DNA from: CAXXHQ01 sp963665265
GTDB taxonomy: Bacteria > Planctomycetota > Planctomycetia > Pirellulales > Thermoguttaceae
DNA length: 64,000 nucleotides
Assembly: GCA_963665265.2 (NCBI GenBank)
Contig: OY762224.2
Coordinates: 3,224,001 to 3,288,000, forward strand
Direction of reading: 5' to 3'
Of this stretch, positions 52,329 to 60,685 are shown piece after piece. The notes below the pieces were generated by a model. It searched no databases. It saw only the letters and a program-made list of their open reading frames with translations, and was not told where the DNA came from. The translations under genes and the position numbers were made by a program. Positions within the stretch are counted from its first letter, which is position 1, and each line of letters begins with the position of its first letter.

Positions 52329-52757
52329 ATGGAACGCACGCCCAAAAAAGTAATCTGGTTGCGAATGATGTGGTTGCCCATCATCAAGTGGATTTTCATC
52401 ATGTTCGTGATGTCCATCGGCGGTTTTTCTGCGTTTTTACCCGCTTTTTTTGGCGGCTTAACAGCCATTGGCGGCGTCACGATTGCACTTTGGGGCGGCG
52501 TTAATTTTCTTTTTTGGTTGTTTCGCCCTGAAGAATATCGAATTTGGAAAGCTGGCGGCGGCGATCCTTTTTTTGATTCGACGAGTTCTCTGTTCAATAG
52601 CGATCCCCCGGAAATTCGCTATCAAGAATTTTATCAGGAGCAAGCGAAGAGGGATTTGAAAAGAATGTTCGGCGTTGATATGGACGAAGAGGCACGACAG
52701 TGTCAACAAGCAACCGTGCCGCAGGATGATTTGTCGATCGACAACTGGGTAATGTGA
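52329..52757 (+). CDS. Small inner-membrane protein
   Basis: This is a 142-residue protein with two transmembrane helices (MWLPIIKWIFIMFVMSIGGF and AIGGVTIALWGGVNFLFWLF) and a ~75-residue soluble C-terminus rich in charged residues (QEFYQEQAKRDLKRMFGVDM). It starts six bases after the PDZ gene and is probably co-transcribed. The family is not recognised. It is the last plus-strand gene before the convergent minus-strand module; the gap to 52998 holds no gene. Confidence 0.7.
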   Translation: MERTPKKVIWLRMMWLPIIKWIFIMFVMSIGGFSAFLPAFFGGLTAIGGVTIALWGGVNFLFWLFRPEEYRIWKAGGGDPFFDSTSSLFNSDPPEIRYQEFYQEQAKRDLKRMFGVDMDEEARQCQQATVPQDDLSIDNWVM

Positions 52758-52997
52758 AGTCCCTGGTATGTTGGCAATTTTTTCGTCGGTGTTTTTTCGA
52801 GGAGGTCGATTGGAGGTTTTTGAGGCAATCGGAGGAGCGGAAAGAGTTTCCGAGTATCCAAAAATGAAACACGCCTGAAAATGAAACGGGGACGGTGTTG
52901 TCCAACAGCCCTAGGAGTGGAGCCTTTTTACAGGGATTTCCGCTGGAATTTCTCTGTTTCTTTTTTTGCAACAAACTTCTTTTCGGTCCCAAAAGAA

Positions 52998-53030
52998 AAC
53001 AAGCCCGCCGAGTATTTCGACGGGCTTGTT
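52998..53030. terminator. Terminator of the minus-strand mobile module
   Basis: AACAAGCCCG (52998-53007) pairs with CGGGCTTGTT (53021-53030). On the minus strand the stem is followed by a T-rich TTCTTTT stretch, 12 bases beyond the last gene of the module (ending 53042). On the plus strand CTCTTTT follows, so it may act in both directions. Confidence 0.75.
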
Positions 53031-53041
53031 CTCTTTTCCGA

Positions 53042-53344
53042 TCAATATTCGTCTGGAAGCAAAAAAGTGGTGCATTCCCTCCGTCCATTTTCTCCGACAG
53101 CCTCTGTTATGCACCAGATTTTAGTATTGTCCTTCAACTGATAAGCCGACATCAAACGACTCCCGTCGACGAGGGCTTCGTCGTTCAACAGCTTATCTTC
53201 GGGGCACATCTCCCCCCAATCGCCTTGGAGGTGCCGTTGAAGGAATTCAAAAGGAGTTTGGTTGTTTCGTTGAAACGCTTCAGAAGCTCCAGGAGTTGAC
53301 AACAAAGCACCGCACGTAAATTTGGGTTTCGTCAACATGATCAT
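53042..53344 (-). CDS. Plasmid/ICE-type small conserved protein
   Basis: This is a 100-residue protein. TPGASEAFQRNNQTPFEFLQ, HLQGDWGEMCPEDKLLND, RLMSAYQLKDNTKIWCITEA and ECTTFLLPDEY match a small protein of unknown role that is widespread on plasmids and integrative elements. It is sometimes mislabelled as a restriction subunit; nothing here supports that. It is the last gene of the minus-strand module. The finding of this family supports the mobile character of the region. Confidence 0.8.
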   Translation of the reverse strand: MIMLTKPKFTCGALLSTPGASEAFQRNNQTPFEFLQRHLQGDWGEMCPEDKLLNDEALVDGSRLMSAYQLKDNTKIWCITEAVGENGRRECTTFLLPDEY

Positions 53345-53457
53345 TTTGGTCTCTCGTGATTTGAGTTGGTGATCCCGAGGTCAGAAGTCCGACTGGAGGA
53401 CATCTGACCTCGGCGGTGAACGAGAAGGAGGAACGGTCCGATCCCCGAGGCTGCTGG

Positions 53458-53868
53458 TCACGCTTCAACAAACTCAGCTTCTTCATCTTCGGCGTCGATT
53501 TCCGCCCAATTCTCAGAAAGCCGAAGAGCATGACGACTAGCTTCATCTTCTGAACAATTGTCGAGAAGTTCGCCACGGAAAAGCATTCCGTCGTCGCCGA
53601 GAGCGTAACCGACGATGAATCGGCTACGAGGTAAACGGAATATGAGAGCCAATCCGCCATTCCAAAATCGATCAATAACCTCAGAACGACAATCTAAAGT
53701 TGCCTCACCTGTCCAAGTCGTCAACCAAAAGTGACCACACTTGAATTTCAGATAAGCGGTGATTTCTCGCCCATAAACCGTCGCTCCGAGAGCGGAGTAT
53801 TCATGTCCTTCGTGTTCGATGATTCCGATTTCAATTTGTCCTTGGCGGACGCTGCGAGTTGCGATCAT
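53458..53868 (-). CDS. Hypothetical protein of the mobile module
   Basis: This 136-residue protein is not recognised. It is beta-rich in the first 100 residues (EIGIIEHEGHEYSALGATVY, FRLPRSRFIVGYALGDDG) with a very acidic C-terminal tail (ENWAEIDAEDEEAEFVE). AAGGAG lies 9 bases before the ATG. It is placed between the recombinase gene and the plasmid-type small protein on the same strand. The 71 bases to the recombinase gene hold an inverted copy of the CTTGAAAAG sequence around 53878-53922. Confidence 0.65.
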   Translation of the reverse strand: MIATRSVRQGQIEIGIIEHEGHEYSALGATVYGREITAYLKFKCGHFWLTTWTGEATLDCRSEVIDRFWNGGLALIFRLPRSRFIVGYALGDDGMLFRGELLDNCSEDEASRHALRLSENWAEIDAEDEEAEFVEA

Positions 53869-53939
53869 TTTTTGTCTCCTTGAAAAGGTGTTTGGTTAAA
53901 AACGCTTTTCAAGGAGGTCCGTCACTCAACTGCAAACAG

Positions 53940-54866
53940 TCAATATGTTACGTTTTCCGCCGCCATTACCAACTGTTGTTGGTCTTTTTGCGAATAACGA
54001 GCCGTCGTTTGTATATTTTCATGACCAAGAATTTGAGCGAGGCTCACGATGTCGTTGACGTTGTCCTCCAAAAACTTTTTGCTAAACGTATGACGAAAAA
54101 GATGCGGATGGAGCCTGACTCCTATCAGGGCGGAGTATTTGCGGCAAAGAGATTGAACTCCGGCCGTCGTGAGACTTCCTCGTTCGCCGACAAAAACGTA
54201 ATCCGTAACAATGGGTGGTCGAACTTCAAGATATGCCGCCAACGCCTTTCGAGCGGAAAGCGGAATCGGCACCGTGCGGACTTTATTTCCTTTCCCTCGC
54301 CGATAGGTTGCCGATCCGCTTCGTTCGGTCAGCATAACGTCGGACATTTCAAGATTTACGATGTCCGATACTCTGGCTCCCGTATATAGGAGCAGATGGA
54401 AAATGGCATTCGCTCGAACGTCACCTCTCAATTCGACCTCCCGCAATAATTTCCGCACTTCATCACGAGCAAGTCCCTTCGGAGCCAGTTGTTGACGGCG
54501 AATTTCCTTGACCTGTTTGGCGACGTTTGCCTGAAGATAGCCGATCCGAACCAAATGATCCAAAAATCGGCGAATAGTCACTAAACATCGGTTTACGCTC
54601 GCCACGGCTTGTTTTTGGTCCCGATGTAGGTGGTTTCGAAAATCAACCACGTCCCGAACGGTGATCCGCTTAACGGCGAACCGTTCGTGATTGATGGATG
54701 AGAACCAACGGGTGAACTTTCGCAGGTCGTTGCATATCGCCTCCCTCGTGTTGTCGGAGAAGTCGTTCCCTTGGAGGTATTTCAACACGAGCGATGGCTC
54801 GTCCGCTCCGACGAATAGACCGTTAAAAACATTATGGTGACAATTCTCACGGGCTTCTGAACACAT
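53940..54866 (-). CDS. Tyrosine recombinase of XerC/XerD type
   Basis: This is a 308-residue protein. The SAM-like core-binding part (SVNRCLVTIRRFLDHLVRIG) is followed by the catalytic domain with LLLYTGARVSDIVNLEMSDV (catalytic Arg), HPHLFRHTFSKKFL (HxxR) and ILGHENIQTTARYSQ (His and the nucleophile Tyr). The ATG at 54866 has AAAGGA about ten bases upstream and was preferred to 54917. It may integrate the segment, resolve dimers of a plasmid form, or both. It is unlike the integrase at 32348. No att repeat for it was identified. Confidence 0.85.
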   Translation of the reverse strand: MCSEARENCHHNVFNGLFVGADEPSLVLKYLQGNDFSDNTREAICNDLRKFTRWFSSINHERFAVKRITVRDVVDFRNHLHRDQKQAVASVNRCLVTIRRFLDHLVRIGYLQANVAKQVKEIRRQQLAPKGLARDEVRKLLREVELRGDVRANAIFHLLLYTGARVSDIVNLEMSDVMLTERSGSATYRRGKGNKVRTVPIPLSARKALAAYLEVRPPIVTDYVFVGERGSLTTAGVQSLCRKYSALIGVRLHPHLFRHTFSKKFLEDNVNDIVSLAQILGHENIQTTARYSQKDQQQLVMAAENVTY

Positions 54867-54935
54867 TTTGGACAGTCCTTTGACAGGTTTTTGATGAAAC
54901 TCACTGCATAATGCCAATTATGGTGACGCATTACG

Positions 54936-55400
54936 CTAACGATTCTGACGCATCAGAGCCACGAAAATGGTCCGAATTAAGGTTGCCTCGTCGACGCCGA
55001 CCGTTCCGTGCGGATACAATTTTTGGATTGCCGTTTCAACCTGCTGGTCGGTAACGCCGCTCATTCCCAATCCCTTCAAACCGTTGATGATGTTGGAATA
55101 CTTGGCGGGGAGCTTTTTGGTTCTAGGGGAACCGATTTGTTTTTTTAGTGAAGAAACGCCAGGACGGCGAGAGTAAAACAAAATCGGTTTGCCATCGATC
55201 CCGCAATTCTTCCTCCGAACTTCCAGACAGACTTTTTGCAATTCTTCTACAAAAAGTGGACGCCTTGTCGACACACTATAAACGGGATGAGGAAACGCCG
55301 TTCCGATAAGCTGATAAAATCTTGCTCGACTCAATCCCAACATCCGAGCCATTTCACTTACAGTAACGGCGGACTTAAATTCAACGATCATCTGACTCAC
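54936..55400 (-). CDS. HTH DNA-binding protein
   Basis: This is a 154-residue protein. TVSEMARMLGLSRARFYQLI (about residues 13-32) is a MerR/excisionase-like HTH, followed by a wing (PVYSVSTRRPLFVEELQKVC). The C-terminal ~70 residues are helical. It lies 12 bases upstream of the recombinase frame and 12 bases downstream of the RuvB-like gene. It could be a directionality factor for the recombinase, or a repressor of the module. Confidence 0.7.
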   Translation of the reverse strand: MSQMIVEFKSAVTVSEMARMLGLSRARFYQLIGTAFPHPVYSVSTRRPLFVEELQKVCLEVRRKNCGIDGKPILFYSRRPGVSSLKKQIGSPRTKKLPAKYSNIINGLKGLGMSGVTDQQVETAIQKLYPHGTVGVDEATLIRTIFVALMRQNR

Positions 55401-55412
55401 TTTCTACTGAAA

Positions 55413-56369
55413 TTAGACGGTTTGTTGACGACTTCTAGCCAAATGGTCCAATCCTTCTTGGGTGAGTTGCCTCAAACCGTTCTTGTCTTTAGTGAGCAAT
55501 CCCGAACGAACGAGGAACGGCTCAATCACGTCGGATACGGTTTTTGAAGCCATGCCCATCAGCGACGCCAGTACATTCAATCGCAACGAACTATTTCCCA
55601 GCAGTTGGATGTATTTTTGTTCCTGGCTTGTAAGTCCTCGGCAGTCGATCCGATCAAGTTCACACGCTTTGCGAACATGATCGAGGGTAATTCGTTCCTC
55701 ACCTTCACTACGAGCGACACGACGAGAGGATTGAAGAATCCTTAAAACGATTCGTGGCGTTCCTCTTCCTCTCATGGCAATTTCGGGAAGAGCAACGTCC
55801 TCAATGGTCCAACCGAGAGCTTTACTTCGCCGCCGAACGACTTCCTGGAGTTCGATTTCTGTAAGGTATTCGAGTTCCAGCGTTAGCCGCATCCGATCTC
55901 GAAGCGGGTGAAGGACTTTGTGGGGATCGGTCGTGGAAAGTAATAGCGAGAAATTCTCTAGTGGCAAAAACATCTGCCCTTTGCCGTTTTGAACGATCAA
56001 CTTCCGTTGGTCCAACGCCATAAAGAGCGTGGTTTGCTGCTCGGTCGGAAGTTCGTGGACTTCATCAATATGAATGATTTCTCCCTCGTTTGTCGAAAGA
56101 AGCAATGCGTTTAGCTCGGCAGGTCCAGAAAGTGATTGTCCGAGCGTTTCGTGCAAATCGACCGCAAGTTCTTTGGATATAACGTTCGCCCAGGTACTTT
56201 TGCCCAATCCAGGAGGTCCAGATAACAATGTATCGGGGAACCTCACTTGGTCCTCGAAACACGCATCGAGTGCCACCTGAACCTGCCTTCTGACGTGGTT
56301 ATTTCCGATCAAATGACTCAAACTACTCGGTTTAACGTCGTGAATGTCGTTCGCTCGGTCGTTATCCAT
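55413..56369 (-). CDS. RuvB-like AAA+ helicase paralogue
   Basis: This is a 318-residue protein with RuvB architecture: Walker A SGPPGLGKST, Walker B IIHIDEVHEL, sensor SLLLSTTDPHKVLHPLRDRM and arginine region MRGRGTPRIVLRILQ, then a winged-helix C-terminus. RuvB drives branch migration of Holliday junctions with RuvA. Neither ruvA nor ruvC is nearby, and this protein is more divergent than chromosomal RuvB usually is. The ATG at 56369 (AAGAGGAAACAA before it) is preferred over a TTG at 56387. It overlaps the preceding small gene by 8 bases. Confidence 0.85.
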   Translation of the reverse strand: MDNDRANDIHDVKPSSLSHLIGNNHVRRQVQVALDACFEDQVRFPDTLLSGPPGLGKSTWANVISKELAVDLHETLGQSLSGPAELNALLLSTNEGEIIHIDEVHELPTEQQTTLFMALDQRKLIVQNGKGQMFLPLENFSLLLSTTDPHKVLHPLRDRMRLTLELEYLTEIELQEVVRRRSKALGWTIEDVALPEIAMRGRGTPRIVLRILQSSRRVARSEGEERITLDHVRKACELDRIDCRGLTSQEQKYIQLLGNSSLRLNVLASLMGMASKTVSDVIEPFLVRSGLLTKDKNGLRQLTQEGLDHLARSRQQTV

Positions 56370-56646
56370 TTGTTTCCTCTTCTTCAACTTTCCTAACGCT
56401 CCGAATGGCGGGGATGACCACGTCCAAATAGTCGATGGAGCCGATCTTCAAAAGTTCGTTTGCCAAGCCGATCGCCTCGTCGACGCAAATCCCCCTATCA
56501 TTGTCGATCTCCACAAACTCCAACGATCCTTCGACAAGGTCCGCTAGTCCTCGATAAGTTCGTGTTATCGCTTCGACCTCGTCTGCGGCTTCGACTCGAT
56601 ATCGTTGAATGTAAAGTTCGTATCTCTCAACCTCGTACTGCGGCAT
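56362..56646 (-). CDS. Small acidic protein, member of a tandem paralogous pair
   Basis: This is a 94-residue protein, starting MPQYEVERYELYIQRYRVEA and ending DVVIPAIRSVRKVEEEE. It shares the opening pattern, the spaced acidic patch and the ending VIPxIRxxxx with the product encoded just upstream (56659-56922), so the two arose by tandem duplication. It overlaps the RuvB-like gene by 8 bases. The function is unknown. Proteins of this shape are common on planctomycete plasmid-like elements. Confidence 0.7.
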   Translation of the reverse strand: MPQYEVERYELYIQRYRVEAADEVEAITRTYRGLADLVEGSLEFVEIDNDRGICVDEAIGLANELLKIGSIDYLDVVIPAIRSVRKVEEEETNG

Positions 56647-56658
56647 AGTTTTGGTCCG

Positions 56659-56922
56659 TTATCCGATTTCTGTGATGCAGCGAATTGATGGGATTACGTC
56701 GGGTCCGACTGTCACCCCGAGTTTTTGCAACTGTGCCACCAGTTCCCTATACTCTTCGACAGGAAGCCCGACATCTTCGGCAGTTTCCACATAATCCAAG
56801 GAATTGTCCTGAAACTCCGCTTCGCCATTGAAGAGTTTGGCGATCGCTTCGGCTTCATTCTTCGCCTCGACTTGAAATGTGGCGGCATGAATCTCGTATT
56901 GTTCGATCTCATAGAGGGGCAT
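56659..56922 (-). CDS. Small acidic protein, second member of a tandem paralogous pair
   Basis: This is an 87-residue protein, MPLYEIEQYEIHAATFQVEA to VGPDVIPSIRCITEIG, clearly paralogous to the product of 56362-56646. The ATG at 56922 was chosen by that alignment; the frame is open to 56973 but would then run into the preceding gene. Twelve bases separate the two paralogues. A role as an adaptor or inhibitor would fit size and charge, but there is no direct evidence. Confidence 0.7.
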   Translation of the reverse strand: MPLYEIEQYEIHAATFQVEAKNEAEAIAKLFNGEAEFQDNSLDYVETAEDVGLPVEEYRELVAQLQKLGVTVGPDVIPSIRCITEIG

Positions 56923-56926
56923 ATTC

Positions 56927-57175
56927 TTACTCCTGGTCCAAATTGGCATTTTGTCGTTTTGACGTTCTGACATTGGCTTTCTTCGCTTCGAGCCGTTTCT
57001 TTCTCTTTGCCCACCACGGTCCGCAGATACGCCTGATCTTTTCGATGACCCGTTCGGCTTTTTCCGTTTTACCCTCGTCCTGATATACGAAATGTCGAAG
57101 GCTGATACGCCGGAGCGTTTTTTCGTATTTGTGGAAACGTTGGTTATCTCGAATGGCTCGTTTAAGTGAATTCAT
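56927..57175 (-). CDS. Small basic protein of the mobile module
   Basis: This is an 82-residue protein, very rich in R and K (RAIRDNQRFHKYEKTLRRIS, AKRKKRLEAKKANVRTSKRQ). It is likely to bind nucleic acid through charge. GGAGGAAG precedes the ATG by 5 bases. It lies 12 bases after the next upstream gene and 4 bases before the following start. The family is not recognised. Confidence 0.6.
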   Translation of the reverse strand: MNSLKRAIRDNQRFHKYEKTLRRISLRHFVYQDEGKTEKAERVIEKIRRICGPWWAKRKKRLEAKKANVRTSKRQNANLDQE

Positions 57176-57187
57176 TTCTTCCTCCTG

Positions 57188-57469
57188 TTATGTGGTCCGA
57201 ACGGCAGTCGTTTTTTCAACTTGCCTTCGGATCGCTGTTTCGGTCAGATACGTGAAATTGAAGATCAGTTTGTCTTCAACCCGAATATAGTTTCCGAGTT
57301 GGTCCATTTTGCCCTTCATCTTGAAAGCAATTTCCGTGCAAATGGCGTCAAGCTGGATCAAGAATTGTTCTTGATTGCGAAACTTCTCGTTCATTCGGCG
57401 AACGATCTCGCTAAAACGGTCTCCTTTTGCCAAAGACGATTCGATGACGATCAACTGAAACTGGCTCAT
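57188..57469 (-). CDS. Hypothetical protein of the mobile module
   Basis: This is a 93-residue protein (SQFQLIVIESSLAKGDRFSE, FKMKGKMDQLGNYIRVEDKL), with alternating strands and helices but no recognised motif. GGAGGAAG precedes the ATG. It belongs to the same closely packed minus-strand series as its neighbours: 83 bases from the ArdC-like gene and 12 bases from the small basic protein gene. Confidence 0.6.
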   Translation of the reverse strand: MSQFQLIVIESSLAKGDRFSEIVRRMNEKFRNQEQFLIQLDAICTEIAFKMKGKMDQLGNYIRVEDKLIFNFTYLTETAIRRQVEKTTAVRTT

Positions 57470-57552
57470 TTGCTTCCTCCGTTGTTTCGCTGGTCCAAGA
57501 AAGCACGGAGCGATGATCGCAAAACCACCGCCCCGTGCTTCACCAGGGAGAA

Positions 57553-58458
57553 CTAAAACGCCACTTCGAGAGGCTCAGGTTGTCGGGAGAAACTCAGCAC
57601 GAAGTCAGCCGCTTTTGACGCCGCCGAAGCCGCACGGAAGATGAATCTGCTGTCCTTGTTCAAGGCTTCAAGCCAATTCGCTACATACGCTTTGTGGTTG
57701 TCTAAGTTGTCGCTTTGAGGAATTCCAAGAGCCGCCGATACAAAAGCCGATCCGATCTCGGCTCTCAACTCGCCCTCGGCATAATTGCCGCTCCAATTAC
57801 ACCGTGGCTCGGTCCAATGGGTTAATTCATGCAAAATCGTGTTGTAGTATTCGTTTTCTCGTTCAAAACGTCGTTTGTCGGGGACTTGGATATAATCTTC
57901 GCTTTTGCAGTAAAAAGCGTGGTCGCCGCCGAATCGAAGATCGACTCCTACATTTCGGATCAACTCCTCTGCAGGCTCGTAATCAATGAAATTGGAATTG
58001 ACCGTCATCGATTCATCGTTTGCTCGCAAATGGTCGAAAGGTCCGTCCACTTGGTCAACGTTAAAAATCGTATAGGACTTCAAAATGGGAAATGATGTCT
58101 CCTCTTCTTCACCAGTGATCGGGTCCACTTTCGTCTTGTTCACTTTTGTGAAGAAAACGATGGATTGTCCCCACTGCCCAGGCTCAACGTCCTCTGGACG
58201 CCGTTTAATCCGACCTCCAAGGTCTTGCCACTGCTTAAAAGTCGCCCAAAACTTGCTTGAAAAGCCATGCTTCATCGACGCCAAACGCAGTAAGAGGACA
58301 TTCACGCCGCTATAACGGCGATTAGAAACGACGTTCGTTGGGAAGCCTGAATTTGGACTGATTCCCCAGGGACGACGCCAGGGCGGAATTTCGCCGCTTT
58401 GCAGAGCCTCTATGATCTGATGAGTGATCGTTTCTCGGATTTGCTCTTGAGAAGCCAT
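57553..58458 (-). CDS. ArdC-like antirestriction protein with zincin peptidase motif
   Basis: This is a 301-residue protein. The N-terminus (QIIEALQSGEIPPWRRPWGI, FPTNVVSNRRYSGVNVLLL) is the ssDNA-binding ArdC N-domain; residues ~205-225 contain ILHELTHWTEP, the HExxH zinc site of the C-terminal metallopeptidase-like domain, followed by ELRAEIGSAFVSAALGIPQ with the third ligand. ArdC proteins protect transferred plasmid DNA in the new host. It is placed near the upstream end of the module, next to the primase-like gene, as in conjugative elements. The gap 58459-58723 holds no gene. Confidence 0.9.
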   Translation of the reverse strand: MASQEQIRETITHQIIEALQSGEIPPWRRPWGISPNSGFPTNVVSNRRYSGVNVLLLRLASMKHGFSSKFWATFKQWQDLGGRIKRRPEDVEPGQWGQSIVFFTKVNKTKVDPITGEEEETSFPILKSYTIFNVDQVDGPFDHLRANDESMTVNSNFIDYEPAEELIRNVGVDLRFGGDHAFYCKSEDYIQVPDKRRFERENEYYNTILHELTHWTEPRCNWSGNYAEGELRAEIGSAFVSAALGIPQSDNLDNHKAYVANWLEALNKDSRFIFRAASAASKAADFVLSFSRQPEPLEVAF

Positions 58459-58723
58459 TTGGTCGTCTCCCTGATTGGTTGTTTGTCGTTTGTTGACGAT
58501 CAGGGAGACGGTCCGATGAGAATACGGATCGCAAAGAGGAGATGGAAGAAAAAAGGTAGCTCGAAAATTGGCTACCTTTTTGAAGGTTTGAATGAGCTAG
58601 CCGTTGCTATAGTTTTTCAGAATGTCCGATTGTCCGTAGAAACAAAGAAAATGACGGACCTTCCCCGTCATCAAGCGTTTGAGAAGCTGATTTTCAACTT
58701 TTTTATAGTTTGTTTTTTCTCGA

Positions 58724-60508
58724 TCACCAAGGAGGAGGTCGAACTTCTTTATTTGAAGGGGATGGGACCGAAAAATCTCCGACGAGTTGATACAGGGTAT
58801 TATGTTCATTCTCTCTATTACTAATTAAATCCTCGAAGCTCTTGTCCAACTCAGAAGGTAGCCGATGTTCATCCCTTAACTTTCTTTGATCTTCTCTCCA
58901 ACTATCCGTGGGCATGTTCTTTCCGACTTCCCACTTCCAAGCTTTTCCGACATGATGTTCACGATCAAAAATGCTGACTACTCCCAAACGATGAAGTCGA
59001 TTTCTCACGACTTGAAAGTATTTTTGATTCCAAGATGATCCTCCCCTAACCATGTTCCAGATTTTTTTGATACGATTAGTCGGTACGGCTTGGTTTTGAA
59101 GAGGATCATCTTTCAAACAGAAATTGATGACCGTTAAGAACGTATCCACGAATTCTGCAGGAACTTTCACGATTGAAGTCGGAGCTTTCATCGTCTTGGC
59201 GTCAAAACGATCAACGTCAGAAATCCGAGCGATTAACGTTTGACCGAACTTTTGGCGAACCCACCACATATACTTCCCGCTTTTCAATGAAAGCGAACTA
59301 CTTCCCGACGATAACAGCGAAGGATCGAACGTTTGCTCGATGAACGAAAGAATTTGACCGACTCTTCTTTCACGGCGGTCAAAGTTGTCTTCCCAACAAC
59401 CAGAGAACCGTCCTTCTTCGTGTAGCCAATTCAAAGCCTCTTCGGATGACGGAAAACGACGCTCCTGGCGATAAAAATCCCGAACGAAAGGAAGCAAATC
59501 ACCAAAATTACGACGAAAAGCGTCGTCAGGATGTTCTGATGAAGAAAATTCACTCTTCAACCGACTTCTCCGCAGCTTGACCAACGGCTTTGGTTGGGAT
59601 GGAGCTATAGCGACAACTGCAGGAACGACTGGAGCAATAACCGTTGGCTGTTTGACTGGCTGGACGGTTTCTATGGACTTTTCCTCGGCTTCAAGTTGCT
59701 CTTTTTTTGCGAGCGTTTGATGAACTTTCTCCTCATCGATTGGAAGCTCGTCCACCATTCGCTCCAGCCGTCTCAGATTGATGGTCGGGCAGTTTTTGAA
59801 CTGTTCCAAGGAGGCTTCAGTCCAATCGTCGGTTTCGTCTCTTTTCAAGCATGGACGATATGGCGTGTTAAATGGAAGTTTTGCAAGTCTGCCTGACTTA
59901 CGATCCGTCGTGATCGATCCTTTGATCTCGAAATCGCAGAGAATCCCACGGGATAAGAGATATGTCCTCAGTTTTTTCTCCAAACGGTCCACGACTGTGT
60001 TGTATTCGATTGCAGAAACGTAGCTGACTTTCAGATAACCGTTCTGTCCACGGTTAGAAGATCGGAAGAATCCGAAGGGGAAAAGCTCTTGGAGAATTCT
60101 TTTCGCTTCTTGTTCGTCTTTTTGCCACGAATGGTGGGCGTCGATGTCGAGATAAATCAGCCCTTTGCCGTCTCTTCCGGACGTATAATAGCTGACTTCA
60201 CCTCCCTCAAGATGCCGTTGGACGTGGCGAGGACTGTAAATGTCGAGGACGACGTTTTGGGGGCGGAATTCGTTGCCGTTTGCGTATTTTAAGCCACGTT
60301 CACCGTTTTTATACCGACGGAAAAGTACCCAATCCTCTTTGGTGATGAGATGACACACGGAGAAGGCTCCCAGGACGCCGCAGTCAAAGATGTTGATGAA
60401 AGGCTTGAATGCGTCGAAAGAATCCTTAGCCAACTGAGAAATCGGATTTTTTGTTTTTCTTTTAGAAGATTTTGTCTTATTACTACTATTATATTGTATA
60501 TTATTCAT
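58724..60508 (-). CDS. Primase-like replication protein of the mobile module
   Basis: This is a 594-residue protein. Residues ~125-200 carry motifs like those of archaeo-eukaryotic-type primases: GLIYLDIDAHH (DxD metal site), FRSSNRGQNGYLKVSYVSA (the S..RGxxxY site) and a later FEIKGSITTDRKSGR. The C-terminal half is helical with a winged-helix-like end. It probably primes replication of the plasmid or excised form. The ATG at 60508 was preferred over a GTG at 60532; neither has a good ribosome site. It is the first gene of the minus-strand module that ends at 53042. Confidence 0.7.
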   Translation of the reverse strand: MNNIQYNSSNKTKSSKRKTKNPISQLAKDSFDAFKPFINIFDCGVLGAFSVCHLITKEDWVLFRRYKNGERGLKYANGNEFRPQNVVLDIYSPRHVQRHLEGGEVSYYTSGRDGKGLIYLDIDAHHSWQKDEQEAKRILQELFPFGFFRSSNRGQNGYLKVSYVSAIEYNTVVDRLEKKLRTYLLSRGILCDFEIKGSITTDRKSGRLAKLPFNTPYRPCLKRDETDDWTEASLEQFKNCPTINLRRLERMVDELPIDEEKVHQTLAKKEQLEAEEKSIETVQPVKQPTVIAPVVPAVVAIAPSQPKPLVKLRRSRLKSEFSSSEHPDDAFRRNFGDLLPFVRDFYRQERRFPSSEEALNWLHEEGRFSGCWEDNFDRRERRVGQILSFIEQTFDPSLLSSGSSSLSLKSGKYMWWVRQKFGQTLIARISDVDRFDAKTMKAPTSIVKVPAEFVDTFLTVINFCLKDDPLQNQAVPTNRIKKIWNMVRGGSSWNQKYFQVVRNRLHRLGVVSIFDREHHVGKAWKWEVGKNMPTDSWREDQRKLRDEHRLPSELDKSFEDLISNRENEHNTLYQLVGDFSVPSPSNKEVRPPPW

Positions 60509-60570
60509 CGCAATATAATATAGTGTTTTCACCAGAGATTTTTGGAGAAGAAAATACTAAAAAGAAAGAA

Positions 60571-60600
60571 AAAGTCCCGGAATTACGCCGGGACTTTTTT
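60571..60600. terminator. Bidirectional rho-independent terminator
   Basis: AAAGTCCCGG (60571-60580) pairs with CCGGGACTTT (60588-60597) around seven bases, with T-runs on both strands. It ends the hemerythrin gene (minus strand, stop at 60686) and isolates the start of the mobile module at 60508. Confidence 0.85.
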
Positions 60601-60685
60601 GTTGGCGGGGAGGAGAGAATCGATATACCAGATTCATCGCTGGAATTGACGATGCTGACGGAATCTGTTAATTCTTGACGGTTGG

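Noticed and set aside
52594..53088. 164-codon minus-strand frame
   Set aside because: It overlaps the membrane-protein gene and the terminator and reads as low-complexity sequence.
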